Assembly (NCBI GenBank): GCA_950295325.1
Contig: OX485809.1
Coordinates: 40,703,081 to 40,767,080 of the forward strand
DNA: 64,000 nucleotides
Source of the DNA: Polytrichum commune
Taxonomy: Eukaryota; Streptophyta; Polytrichopsida; Polytrichales; Polytrichaceae
Direction: 5' to 3'
Shown: one piece after another, positions 45,481-57,146 of the stretch
Numbering within the stretch: the first letter of the stretch is position 1
Layout: the number at the start of each line of letters is the position of its first letter
The notes under the pieces: model-generated
The model's database searches: none
The model's input: the letters and a program-made list of their open reading frames with translations, nothing else
What the model was told of the DNA's origin: nothing
Program-made: the position numbers and the translations under genes

Positions 45481-48190
45481 ACATAACTAGGATTGACCCA
45501 TTACCTCAAATCAAGGTCACCAAAAATATTGGTGTTCCACATACGACATAAATGCAATGTCACAAAAATGGGAGCACGGAAATCATGTACATGTTCACTA
45601 GCATCTTCTACACTAAGGTTGTGGGCATCTTGATGGGGGGGGGGGATTTATCTTTATTCAATATTTGTTTTGATGCAAATCACGCACATTAAACATGAGG
45701 AGGAGGGTGGTTACTAGAGGCATGAATTGCCACGAGTATGAAAAGGTGTCCATGATTAGAGTATTTAAATTCCAACACTACAACTCCCTGGAAGACGATT
45801 GAAATTTCTAAAAACATACGAGAGAGATATGGCAGTAGCATGCACATAAAAGGATTTTTGATAAGCTTGGACATATGCACTTTTGTGAGACCAACATTAA
45901 ACTTCAAGTCTGAAAAATGTACAGTTATAAAGGAGATGAGAAGGGGGAACATTTGCATACCTTGGACTATGGCTGGGAAATAACAAATTACTATGTAGAA
46001 TGATTGTGCATTACAATTGCAGTCCGACACGTATGAAGGTTGATAAAAAGTTTATGGGGTACGCATGCTCAATGTCAACAATTTAGTTGTGAGTACATGG
46101 TATACACGACAAGGGGGACTTATTTATGACATTTGAATTTGCATTCCTGAATGACAATGAAGGTGAATACAAATAAAGAATAAGGATGGAACGTGTACAT
46201 GCATGTCATGGACATTATTATGTAGTTTGTATTGAGGATATGTGCGAGCCAATTCGCAAAATTCTACGAGACACATTTTGCAATCCGAAATCCTAGCCAA
46301 GATACAAGTGCCAAATGACAATTTATGGAGCAATTCCCAAAGGGATGCGTTGAACCTCTGTGCCAAACTTCCCATGAGTTTGTGTTGCTAGCCTAATCCC
46401 TAATCCCAATGATTCCCAACGAGGATCTCGTGTGTACATGTGAGGAATGCAAGTCCAAACGAACTGAAAATCAAAGAGAAGGTTTTTGCACAACCTTGTT
46501 GGAGTGGCTACATCATAACTATGTGGCTGCCAACTTGAGATTGCCTAGCCTTGTTGGGTGCAACTTGTGAGGGGCTGATCACACCGGGCAGTTCAGACAC
46601 CATCCGTCGACATCTCTTGCTGTAATAGTGTGAAAAGTGGTGGACCGACATCTATTTATGAACATAATCCCCAACAATGTCACGGTTGGAATTGGACAGA
46701 AAGTTTGGTGTGATCGGGGCATGAGTCTCATACATGAATGCATCACAAGAATGTTTTGGTAGTAGGTCTTGGAAACATCGGAGGATGGCCGAGCTTGGGC
46801 ATGCAATTCAATTTTTGAAATGGACATGAAGCAAGTTGTGTGCTATGGGCACTAATCAATGTGCAGAGAGTAGCTCTCTAGCAACTTGGGCATCATTTTG
46901 CCCAATAATTAATTAAAGTGTGAAAGTAAGTTAGGCAACTTTGAAAATAATATTCTACAATTGGGCAACTTCAAAAAGTAATTTAAAATAAGTTAGACAT
47001 TCATCCAAACTATTTCTATGATTCATGAATAGTTTTCTTAATTTCATCTATGGCGGCTACGATTAACGTAAAAACTTTCCTTAACCAACATTCCTTGCCT
47101 TAAAGTTTGTCTTTTACTTGTATGTTAGGGTTTTGCTTGGCAACAAATTTTGCTTTGATTTGATGCTACTTTGTTGGATTCCAGTGAATGTCACTTGCAT
47201 TATTATGATTTTAGACACTCTTTGAATGTTATTTCTTTTTCTTTGAACACTCGACAAAATGAATTTCCCAAAAATTTAGGCACCTTCAAAATTAATTATT
47301 TTATGCCCAAGCTGCTAGAAAGCTACGTTATATGGTGAAATTTCAAGCTAGATTTCAATCTCATGAGTGATGCGAGGGTGTGTATGAGGACTAAGTGCGA
47401 AGCACCAAAGTTCGACTCGTTAGCAAACTTTGAACTATGGGATGCAATTCCTCTCTCCCATTAAGATGCAAGCTTTGGAGGAGGCAAAGAATGTAATGAA
47501 TAGACCGATATTAGCTAAAACAATGTAAGAAAGCTAACAATTCTCATGCACAACAACTACTCTCTTGTTATTTGCTAAAACAACATTGTAATGTGAGCAA
47601 AGCTTTTGTTGACTTACACAACAAAACCCCAAACAAACCAAATTCACGGTCAAGGTGTGAACATGCCACCGATGCAAGTGCTTTAGAGCTTTTAACTACA
47701 CTCTAACCTCCTTAATATCATGCATGTGACAATCAAAGTGCACATGATATTAAGGAGAATGTAATTTTAACATGGATGCATGATAATAGAGAATTAGTGT
47801 AGCATGTGACATTACGAATAACACAAAGTCAACATTGCAATAATGACAACGATGAGTGAGTGTGCAATTTGAATTCTTTGGTGGATTATTTTAATGTCAA
47901 AATCCATGATATATGGGAGGGAAGTGTGACAATAAGGAAGGATATTTAAACTGAGCACATCGTTCCCTAGGGTTCCGGGATATAAGAGAGGAAGTGACAT
48001 TACGGAAGGCGATATTACAGAGGTGAAGGTGTAATACACCCACTCTCTTAGGTAAGGTCTAGTGGTCTTTCCTTTAAATTATAACATGTTAAATTCCGAA
48101 GGTTGCATGACCGCCGACCAGAGGTCGTTAACAAAATTTCCCGACGTTCGTCGGCCCACACATACAGAACGAAACCTCATACATCGACCC
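45481..48190. other. Stretch without a gene; one perfect hairpin
   Basis: No gene is supported. A G homopolymer (about 12 nt) lies near 45637-45649. The hairpin at 47708-47757 is listed separately. The last few hundred bases are likely promoter of the R3H gene. Confidence 0.5.
47708..47757. repeat. Perfect 15-bp inverted repeat, 20-nt loop
   Basis: CTCCTTAATATCATG (47708-47722) faces CATGATATTAAGGAG (47743-47757) with no mismatch. Confidence 0.9.
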
Positions 48191-48200
48191 TTGGCTTATT

Positions 48201-48207
48201 AGGGTTT
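48201..48207 (+). promoter_or_regulatory. Telo-box near the R3H gene start
   Basis: AGGGTTT in the sense orientation lies 171 bp upstream of the R3H start codon, in the probable leader or core promoter. It is the same motif class as at 4850-4866. Confidence 0.5.
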
Positions 48208-48377
48208 GCCATCTCCAAATGAGAGCACAATCCGTTGGAGCGCACAATTGAGATGGGGTTTTGAAGTTTTGAAGTTTGAAATTACGGATTGCGAGCGCAA
48301 GCTTCTCCTGTTTTGGGTTGAGGATTTTCTGGAATTACCGGAATTCGAGTTTGAGTTTTGTTTTCGCGGTAATAACC

Positions 48378-51300
48378 ATGAGGGTCTCAATTGATCCTAA
48401 CGAGGTGCGTCTCCTTCCTCTCTAGCGCACTTATTTCATCTGCCAATTGCGAATTAGATGATATGATTTTATTGAATGGAGGAGTGGGTTATCAGAGTTC
48501 TGGAATTGAATTTGGAGTGGTGTCCTCAAGGGTTTTCAAGTTTTGTTTTATTTTTTCTACATCCTCTAAGATGTGGAATTGTGAGAGTGAATCAGGAACT
48601 TCTATTTTTTACATGGTATCAATTGGTTACTCAATTGTACGATATGTTTGGGATGTGTTTGGGGTCGGAGTGTTTTATGCAGTTTGGGCTCTCTATGTAG
48701 CGGTCTGTTACTTTACATCGTTCCCCTAAGAAATGTGATTGGATATTACATGTTCGTTGATTTCATCTGTTTTCTTTGCTGGTACCGCGATCAGTCTTGT
48801 CTGCAGAGGATCAAAACGCGGATTCCTAATTGCGCATGTTGAATTCCAGAATTTTTTAGGTTTGCGATTTTCCTTCTCCATGAGGTCAGGGGTTACCTAT
48901 CACTTGTGATCAGTCCATATGCTTAGTCCATATCCACATGACGTCGTATGTGTAGTCTTATTAGTCCCATGTAGCTGTGTTGACGCCACTCGTTGTGTTG
49001 TGGTCACAGGTAGAGGAGCTTGCATGGCTGGTGAAAGACAATTTACAGACCAAGCACCTGATACTTGCGGCTGAGGAGCTATTTGTGGAGTTTCTAGGGC
49101 CTCAGTTCGAGTGAGTTTTGTGTGGGGTTATGAGGATGTCTCTTCTTTTTGCAACTGGAAACCTCCCAACAAGTAATAGTAGGAAGAGTCACTTGTTGAT
49201 GAAGCCATCAGGTTTTGTTTAATTTCTTTATTTGCTATTCTGCGTGTATGGAGCGCAATTGGGTTACATTCATAGAAGGAAGTATATTCTAAAATGTTGA
49301 GTTTATAGTGGAAAGTTTGAGTGAATCTGCATGAGAATTGTGTTCAGGTACCATCATGTGAGACACTGTGCAATTCCAGTTTTATGGAGGATTCTAAGGC
49401 AGGCTGCTGCGGTGATGATGGTGCAGAGAAGGAGCGAGTCTGGAGTTGGAGTCTATGTTGTCTTATCAACGCATGCTTTTGCATCGCCTGGCCGACTGCT
49501 TTGGGTCCTTTTCTTTCCCACTCAAGCATATATGTGTGGTTTCAGTACGTTTACTACAACTCTTGCATCAGCTGTAGTCTATCATTCCTTCAGAATGATA
49601 AGACTGTCCTACACCTTAGAATTTTGTGGTTCTTGTGCTGAAGAAGATTTGGTATTTCTTTCAGATTGGTTCACGAATCTGTTGGTGAAGGAGATGACCG
49701 GCATATTGTCATTCAAAGATGTGAAGAATCAAGCATGTATGTGTTTACAGGCCTCTCACGCTGTTGTATTGTTTCCTAGTTGGTGGGCTTTTTGCTGTTG
49801 CTCTCTTCATATGTGGCCACTCCCAGTATGGCTTAAAGCATAGGCTCTACTCCTTCACAACACTGATTCTCTTACAGTGCATACTTATGAGTTTTAAGGT
49901 TACTATCGCTGCCCTTCTGGGTTAATTTCTCTCTGCACTCCTGTATACCTACCATCCAAATTAGGCAGCCAGTGGCTCAAGAGCCTTATGTACTGGTGTG
50001 ATTTTTGTGCCTGAGTACCTTGGGAGGCGATGTGCAGACCCTTGATGCTTGTGAGTGATGTCCTCGAAAGCTGCTATGGAGAAGTCCATCATTCATCCTC
50101 AAATCGGCAACTTCTACTACGTACTCCCACTGGAGAAGGTCTGTTTCTCGTAAATTCTCAATGGGATTTTAGTAAAACAGCATAATATCAATCTCATTTG
50201 GCTATCAAGGAAAGCACTATTTCTGGAAACTTTACCCAATCGATGTGTGCTCTAAGGCCTTTTTATGTATTACACTTAAGTCCAGCATTGCTTTTTAATC
50301 TCCAGATGGCCAAACAAGGCAACCATCCTTGCAATCAACGGCCTTGTCTTTGGAGGACCGAGAAGCTGCTTACCACGCTGCGAGAGAACGAATTTTTTCA
50401 GACCCTTTGCTTATTTCGGAGGATACTACTGAACACAAAGAGACCCAAAGGGTTCGACCGGTACCCATAGTGGCTCGCCGAATGATAGCCCATGCTTTGG
50501 GGAAACCCAGTGTTTTGGCAACTGTTTTGGTACCAAATGAAATGGTATATGTTCATTCCTTGTCCCTCTGGGTTGGTGAGGTGGAATATTTCTTTGAAGA
50601 ATGCTCTTGTTCCACTATAAGACAATTTGTAAACTTCTGTTCTGTTTGTGTGTTGAAGAGTACAAGTTCCGAAAAGATCGTTCCAGAGGTACTGAAGGAG
50701 GCACCGGTACATTCATCAGCAAAGGCTGCTAGGCGAATGTTGACACAAGCTTTGGGTTTCCCTGTTTCAAACCCATCTTCTCGTGGTGCTGAGAGGCAAC
50801 CTGTCAAGAAGCAGATTCCAATGTTGGCCAATGAGGCAGGTTGCAGGCAATCTGTGGTAAATGCAGATGTAGTTTCTACAGAGGGACTGCATCATGTGGA
50901 AAGAATCGAAGCCACTGAATTGGATAACGATTGTTCGTTTGGTGAGTCAAGAGGGAAAGACTTTGAATCAGCCTGCCTAAACGAGGCTGATCATAGGTGT
51001 GTACAATATCTCTTCATATGCTTTGTGCATTCCTTTACCTTGTGGAGGTCAGTTAATTCTATTTTTCTCTGACCAGTTGTGCAGCATTGGCCTTATACAC
51101 GAAATCAACCTATCCGCTGATATTGACAAGATGATATTTTGGCAGGAACATTGAGGCAACGCCAAGAAAAACTATCCGCAAGGATCAGCCAGGGGCAGCT
51201 GCCCGCAGAATTTTCGCTCAGGCTCTTGGGCTGCCTCAAACTGTTCCATGTCTGCAATCAGTGGATGAAAGTCGGGGAATTCATAACTCCACAATGGCAC

Positions 51301-51650
51301 AACTGGATAGTGCAGGAGGCAAGACTATCTCATCTGCTAATCTAAATAATGTGCAATATTTTTCTGAAGAAAGTACTAGTAATGTGGATTGGCTTACTCG
51401 CCCAGTTGAAAGTACTACTGGATCTTTCAACAGGAGGAGGTCTACAGGAAGTATTCAGGTTATAGACCATAGTAAACTTGAGGTTGTCTTACAGGAAGAG
51501 GTGCGAAAAGGAGGTGGCAAGGGACACAAGGCCGAAAACCGTAGGAGGCTCAAAAAGCAAATTTTTCAAGAGGATCACGAAACTGGAGAATTATTTTTAA
51601 TACCTAACCATAAAAACATGTTGAAGACATCTCCACAGACCAAAGGGTGA
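48378..51650 (+). CDS. R3H-SUZ domain RNA-binding protein, 8 exons, 481 aa
   Basis: Exons: 48378-48404, 49010-49110, 49427-49504, 49665-49736, 50038-50138, 50306-50529, 50659-50996, 51146-51650. All introns are GT..AG and the phase closes exactly. The R3H domain spans about residues 10-105: helix VEELAWLVKDNL, SYQRMLLHRLADCFG (R58-x3-H62, the signature pair), VGEGDDRHIVIQRC, then SIPLMLVSDVLE. A SUZ-type segment (LSLEDREAAYHAARERIF, about 140-157) follows. R3H and SUZ both bind RNA, so a cytoplasmic mRNA-binding role is likely. Three copies of a short motif (ARR-[MI]-x2-[HQ]-ALG-x-P) occur at about 182-194, 225-236 and 333-344. The C-terminus has a lysine/arginine-rich stretch (KGHKAENRRRLKKQ). 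ATG 48378 has a good context (ACCATGA) and begins MRVSIDPNE, directly joining the R3H helix. The intron 50530-50658 is 129 nt and in frame, so its retention would add 43 residues. Confidence 0.92.
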
Positions 51651-52912
51651 CGGGATACAACCAAGAAGTACTACCACACACCTTCCCCACTTACTGAATG
51701 TAGCCACACATTGTTGGAACTGTGACTGGCAGATTTGGTTTTGTCAGAATCCTGTTGTTTTCTGATGTCATGAGCTGAGCTTTAGAGACCTGGCAAACCC
51801 CTAAATATTTCTCTTTAGACTCGGTCATTCTTGATTGACACAACTTGGTTTTCCGTCCAATTTTGAGGGTTTGAGAATACTGGCTCTTTGGTATTGGTTT
51901 TGGGGGTTGGTTTTGATATTTAGTATAGAGAATGGACAACATATGTTCTTGTCAAATATACACTATAGCTACATTCATAGAGTGTCATCCATGTAGCTGG
52001 TCTCAAACTAGAGTGCACTGAGACCCATGAACATCATGGGTAATATTGACCGTCATGTGTTCAGAGATTGGATGCCAGGGTTGATAACTTAAACCGGACC
52101 TCTAGAATTTGAGGTGAAATAATGACTAGTCCACATTACTCTGTGGACTTTTATCTGTCAGCTGATGTTGGGTTTTGAGTCTGCACTCAGAATGTTAGAT
52201 TGGAGTTTGGAACTAGTGTGCAGCACTTTGAAGCCACTCAGTATTCATTGATCAATACAAATCACTGTCGAACAAAGGTTACTCATGTTGCCAAATATGT
52301 GGGCGTTATCTCTATTCGGTGCTACCGTCTTTCGGATCGAGTATTGATTCCACTCCGATCCTGCACTTAAAAAACTAGGTACTTGTGATGTGTTTGTGCA
52401 TATACAATTCAGCATACCATCTTTTGTGGTTTCAAGTAGATTGGAGCAGGTGAGTAACTAGAGTGGACTAGTGATTGCACCATGAAGTCAATGGAGAGTG
52501 ATGGCATATAGCACCATTTCAAATCCTCACAGGATACTTGCTTTGGAAAGTCTGGATGAATAATAGTGACAAGGAACATGAGATGTACCAAGAAAGTGAA
52601 TCAGGTGTTAAGATTCTTCCTTAGGGTGAAGAGTATGGCAATCTCAATGACTCGGTATTTGCTTCAATTTTTGTTTGCCTTGAGACAAGTACAGGAGCAA
52701 TTCTGCCCCACAGAGTTGGAAGTTTCGGAGTGGATTGATGAATAGTTCTGTCAACTCATATTTACCCTACAGTTTGCAGGTTTCCATGACATCTATCAGT
52801 CTATAAACTGCTGGCATTCTCCTCCTGAGTCATTTTCGATTCAAAATTTCTAATAGATGAATAGGGCTGATAACCATTACCACTATTCTGTACGGAATCT
52901 TATGCACAAGTT
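51651..52912. other. Region between convergent genes
   Basis: This holds the 3' untranslated regions of the R3H gene (+) and the F-box gene (-), which converge here. I see no canonical AATAAA at a clearly right distance for either, and no other gene. Confidence 0.5.
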
Positions 52913-54259
52913 TCAGGGAAGGAAGTCGTAGTACCGCTGCCACTCTCCTTCGATTTCAATCCTCTCTCGCTCGGACTTGAAAGGTAAGTTTACTCGAGAC
53001 CATTCTTTTGTAGCCAGGTTGTACAAAGCAAATCTCCTTGGCACCAGATTGTCCTCTGTCCAGATTCGGTGGTTGTAGGTCACACTTCGGATGCAGGTCA
53101 CATTGTAATCCTCGAGAAACGAACAGACAAACGCATACTGTTCACAAAAAGATGTCGCAACTTTGGTTCCGGTGAAGTTACACTTGACTTCATCCGATGC
53201 TTGACCTTCATTTGTTTTGAACAGCCATTCTCGTAACTCCTCCGGAACACGGTCGACCTCTGTCCACACCTGTCCAAGTGAACACAACTTGTGAACACTC
53301 AGTGCAAATTGTGCACATGGACGTTGTGGGCGATCCGACAGCCAGACTTGCACCACAGCATACACATGGCCTTCCCATGTACCGAGATGGGTGCAGACAG
53401 CATCTTGACATGGCTTTCGGAATGACCTCCATTCATGCCTCACCACATCATATGCCAATATGCGATCTGATTCCTGTGTGAACATGTACAACACATCGTT
53501 GCAGAACACCGAGCCATGGGATAAGGACGGATTGGGGAAATCCATTTCGTGTACCCCCTCACCGTCAATAGAGTTCCATTTCTTGCTTACCGAGTCGTAA
53601 ACGTAAGGCTGCCAGAGGTAATCTCGTATGACAGCGAAGACATGGAATGTGCCATTGCGGTTGTTGACAAACATCCCATCCACTTGCTCTACGCTATCTT
53701 CATCATCCGATGTGATGGAGATCGGTGGAAGCACATGTTGCATCCGTGTCTGGATGTCCAGCAGAAATGTCTTCACTTCCACACGATCATTTTCTCTCCT
53801 CTGCACAAAGGGGATACGGAGATAACCCTCAATGAATTTGGCAGGCCGTCCCTTCTCATAAGGCAATGACATGGGCAGTTGATGCCATGCTTGCAGGCAT
53901 GGATTGTATGTGAGAATGATCTGCCAGTCTCCTTCCGGATGAGCCACACAGAAATAGGGTTTGGGAATTGGGGGTCCTGCATTCTCCAACAAGAATTTCT
54001 CATCTGATGCCACTCGGTTCCAATCCTTGCACACACGACGCAGCTGGAAAAACTCCTGGAGAGGCAACTTGGCGAAAACTTTCTCCAAATTCATGTAGAA
54101 TTGCAAAGTGCCCCATAGCTCCGGGTCCATCTCCACATTGGCGGGAGTTGGCCGCTCTGCCAAGGATGCAAGCACAGGAGGCCGGCTACGAGTGTCACGA
54201 AGCTCAAGCCTTCTGTCATGTCGTATGGAGATCATGTACAGACGAAGCGCAGGGTCCAT
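52913..54259 (-). CDS. F-box protein, intronless, 448 aa
   Basis: One uninterrupted frame runs from ATG 54259 to TGA 52913-52915. The F-box is at about residues 56-95 (LEKVFAKLPLQEFF, then LRRVCKDWNRVASDEKFL). The rest is a WD/Kelch-like beta-propeller sort of region with repeated hydrophobic-Trp blocks (WHQLPM, YDSVSKKWNSI, YDVVRHEWRSF, YNLATKEWSRV). Such proteins are substrate receptors of SCF ubiquitin ligases: the F-box binds SKP1, the propeller binds a target. The target is unknown. A second in-frame ATG at residue 44 (MDPELWG) resembles the start of many moss F-box proteins and could be the real start; the 43 residues before it are basic and less conserved-looking. Its leader lies on a duplicated segment. 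Confidence 0.88.
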   Translation of the reverse strand: MDPALRLYMISIRHDRRLELRDTRSRPPVLASLAERPTPANVEMDPELWGTLQFYMNLEKVFAKLPLQEFFQLRRVCKDWNRVASDEKFLLENAGPPIPKPYFCVAHPEGDWQIILTYNPCLQAWHQLPMSLPYEKGRPAKFIEGYLRIPFVQRRENDRVEVKTFLLDIQTRMQHVLPPISITSDDEDSVEQVDGMFVNNRNGTFHVFAVIRDYLWQPYVYDSVSKKWNSIDGEGVHEMDFPNPSLSHGSVFCNDVLYMFTQESDRILAYDVVRHEWRSFRKPCQDAVCTHLGTWEGHVYAVVQVWLSDRPQRPCAQFALSVHKLCSLGQVWTEVDRVPEELREWLFKTNEGQASDEVKCNFTGTKVATSFCEQYAFVCSFLEDYNVTCIRSVTYNHRIWTEDNLVPRRFALYNLATKEWSRVNLPFKSERERIEIEGEWQRYYDFLP

Positions 54260-54467
54260 TGCTCATGTAATCAAATCACATCAAATCAAATGTATCAATT
54301 TGCCGCACCTCCGAACAATTGCAGCAGCAACAACAATCCGCAGCAAACCCTCGTCAACCGACGCAAACCCTCAACACCGAACCCTCTCTTTAACCCAAAA
54401 ACCTCCTTCTCCAACCTCCAGCAAAATCTCTTCCACTCCAGCGGCCTAAATTTGCTACTTCACCACA

Positions 54468-54880
54468 ATTGACCCACGAATTGTTTGCAAACTTCTGTCC
54501 CTGCAAAACCCACCTAACCCTCAGATTCCGCAAATTTTCTTCCACAAGTATCATGGCTTCATCAAATCCAGGACAAAAAGATGGGAAATTGCTGTTCATG
54601 CATTCAATCCAGTCTAGGACCTGCAAAGCTTGTTGGTTGAAATTTGCAGATTAACGATGCAAAATCATCGCGTATATATGAGGCAAGTCTGAAGTTCTTC
54701 ACAGATCAACTTAGAAAGAAAAGCAAAGGATGGATTACTGATTCTCTCTGCAATTGCTATAACACAAGTGACCCACAAATTATGTGCAAACTTCCATCCC
54801 TGCAGAACCCACCTAAGTTAAGCCCCCAATTGCTTCTAAACGTAGTAGGTTGGCTTCATCAGTTCCACCAGAAGGAAAGG
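54468..54880. repeat. Diverged duplication at the 5' side of the F-box gene
   Basis: 54468-54515 and 54769-54816 align over about 48 bp (TGACCCAC.AATT, GTGCAAACTTC, TCCCTGCA.AACCCACCTAA) with a few differences. A weaker match continues (GGCTTCATCA at 54554 and 54852). The copies are direct and about 300 bp apart. The first copy lies in the probable F-box leader. Confidence 0.8.
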
Positions 54881-56084
54881 AATTGGAAACCATGTGTCTG
54901 ATTCGGCGCCTAAGTTGAACCTCTGCCTCTGGATCCCATTGTTGTAGAACTTATTTTGAACTTAATATGAGATGTTCCAAGCGAGTGCAACCATGCATTT
55001 GAATGGGGTGCGGAGTAGGGACAGTTCCTAAACACCACCTCAGTAACCAATCACAGGTCACCATGTAAGAGTTCGCACAGCACTTAATCAAATGTGCCTC
55101 AGAGTCTAAAGTACTTACATGCCACGATGTGGCCTCGCCACTTTTCAAACTTTCATAACTAGTAAATCTACCAAATTTGGCACAATAAATATAAGTTAAA
55201 GCTCCATGATTATCCTCAAGGCTGGAAATTTTGTTCATAAAATTTGTAAATGTCATGCAATTTTTGTTCTGTAAGCTGAAATGAGATTGACACGATGAGT
55301 GGCCCTTGAGTATATATTTTTTGGAAATTGAGGGTTATTAATCCCTAGATTTTATGGGTTTTTGAAACCATGATGTAGAACATTAGGGTGGGTCCAAGAC
55401 CAAAGAAACTCCAAAACCTGGCGATCCTACCGACTTCCTACTAAAAACAACGTGCGACTGAGTAACTTTAAGCTGAGTAAAACTTACCTTCATGTCCTAA
55501 AGTTAATGCAGGAAGAATACATGCATTCTTGTTCAATTAAGTCATCATAGGAAAATATGAGGATTGCAATGACCAATCAGGTCATACGAAATCACCACAA
55601 TATCAATACCCATGTACAAAGTCTTACAGTATATCACCATAAAATAGGTATGACATCAACACATCAAACAGGTGTACCATATTCTGCGAGCTTCGTTGTC
55701 TGTGTTGCGGATAAACCATGAGATAACAAGAAGATGTAAGTAAAATATTGTTCTCAGTTCTTTTAGATCTTTGAAATACAAGTTCGTGGTTTATTTAGTA
55801 AAGATTTTCACCGCAGAGGGAAACTAAATTTTGTAGTGTCATTTCTCCAACTTCATAGCCATTTTGCGATTTCATAATTTACACACTCCTCAACTGATTG
55901 AGGTGTAGCAAGTCATCTCCAGAGCATGTTTTGCAGCAAGTTTCGGGAGTTTGATCCTGGAATTGGCAGCACAGCAAAAGCCTCGATAGGACAGAGACAA
56001 AACATTCCATCATCTGTGTGACTTAAGCAGGAAGGGACACAGAAAGCAAGTATAGAAGGAGAAGGGAAGATATTGAAGGGAGCA
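54881..56084. other. Stretch without a gene
   Basis: No coding or repeat feature is supported. Short frames have no motif. The right end may be the leader of the doubtful gene at 56085. Confidence 0.45.
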
Positions 56085-57146
56085 ATGACAGGAATGGCGC
56101 CAGGAGCAGGAACACTCCCTTCGGCAGCTTCTCTCACAGCCTCGCCAGCATCGTTGGGAGGAGCAGCAGCAGGAGGTGGAGGCAATGTGGCAGGCCTTAT
56201 GGACCTCATGGCCGACGACCTCACTTTCACCATGGATCGCAAGGAGGAGACTGAGCAAGGTGCCTTTACTAGGGTTTAAGGTTATGTCTTTTGATGAGAT
56301 GTGGTCATCCGGTAGAGTGATGGCTTCCCCTTGCATCTGATTTTCTTCTAAAATTGTGTGTTGCGGAGGTACCGAGGGTTTCCGAAGTGCATGTATATCA
56401 ACATCTGCTTGCCATTGATACGGTTTAGGGTTATGTTGTTTGATGATCTGGTGATCCGGTTGAGTGATGGCTTCCTTTACAAGTGATTTTCCTTCAAAAA
56501 TGTGCATTGCTGAGGTACTCAGCGTTTCCAAAGTGCTTGCATGGCAACATTTGCTTGCCATTAATAGGGTTCAGGGTTATGTCTTTCGATGATGTGGTCA
56601 CCCGGTTGAGTGATGGCTTGTTCTTACAAGTTAATTATTTTCAAAAAATGTTCCTTACCGAGGTACTGAGGGTTTCTGAAGTGCTTGCATATCACCATTC
56701 ACTTGCCATTGATAGGATTTAGGATTACGTCTTTTGATGATGTGGTCACCCGATTGATTGATGGCTTCCCGTTACATCTGACTTCCTTTTAAGAATGTGT
56801 CCGACCGAGGTACTTGGAGTTTCTGAAGTGCTTGAATCTCAGCATTTGCTTGCCATTCAAAGGGTTTACGGATATGTTGTTGGTTTACGATAATATGGTG
56901 ATCTGGTTGAGTGATGGCTTCCCCTTACATCTGACTTCCTTTTAAGAACATGTCTTACTGAGGTACGCGAGGGGTCCTGAAGTGCTTGGATATCAACATT
57001 AGTGTCATACTCTGAAAATGGTTGGGCGGGAATTCACAGCTTTGTTGGAGGACTTAGTTGGCTCTTTGCGCAAGGAGAAGCAAAAGCTGGAGGAGGATGC
57101 GTGGCGTTATGCAGCTCCGCGCTCTCAACCTAAACTCATCTCGTGA
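56085..57146 (+). CDS. Doubtful small gene: Gly/Ala-rich exon and coiled-coil exon
   Basis: Exon-like A (56085-56259) starts ATG and encodes MTGMAPGAGTLPSAASL, then LMDLMADDLTFTMDRKEE. It ends at a good donor (GCAAG/GTGCC). Exon-like B (57003-57146) follows an acceptor (ACATTAG). One of its frames encodes MVGREFTALLEDLVGSLRKE and KQKLEEDAWRYAAPR, strongly helical and coiled-coil-like, then a stop. Both look like real protein. However, joining A to B directly puts B in a different, less convincing frame. So there is either a missing exon, a different splice site, or a frame-breaking mutation. The gap is filled by a 147-bp tandem array. I do not recognise the family. Confidence 0.35.
56278..57002. 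repeat. Five tandem copies of a ~147-bp unit
   Basis: Units start near 56278, 56427, 56572, 56720 and 56867. Each contains GGTTATGT, TTTGATGAT, GGTTGAGTGATGGCTTCC, GAGGTACTGAGGGTTTC, GAAGTGCTTG and CATTTGCTTGCCATT. Divergence is about 15-25% between units. The last one is shortened. Confidence 0.92.

Noticed and set aside
49331-49843. 170-codon plus-strand ORF
   Set aside because: It crosses R3H exons 3 and 4 in a different frame. The correct frame encodes the R-x3-H signature and joins in phase, so this ORF is a shadow.
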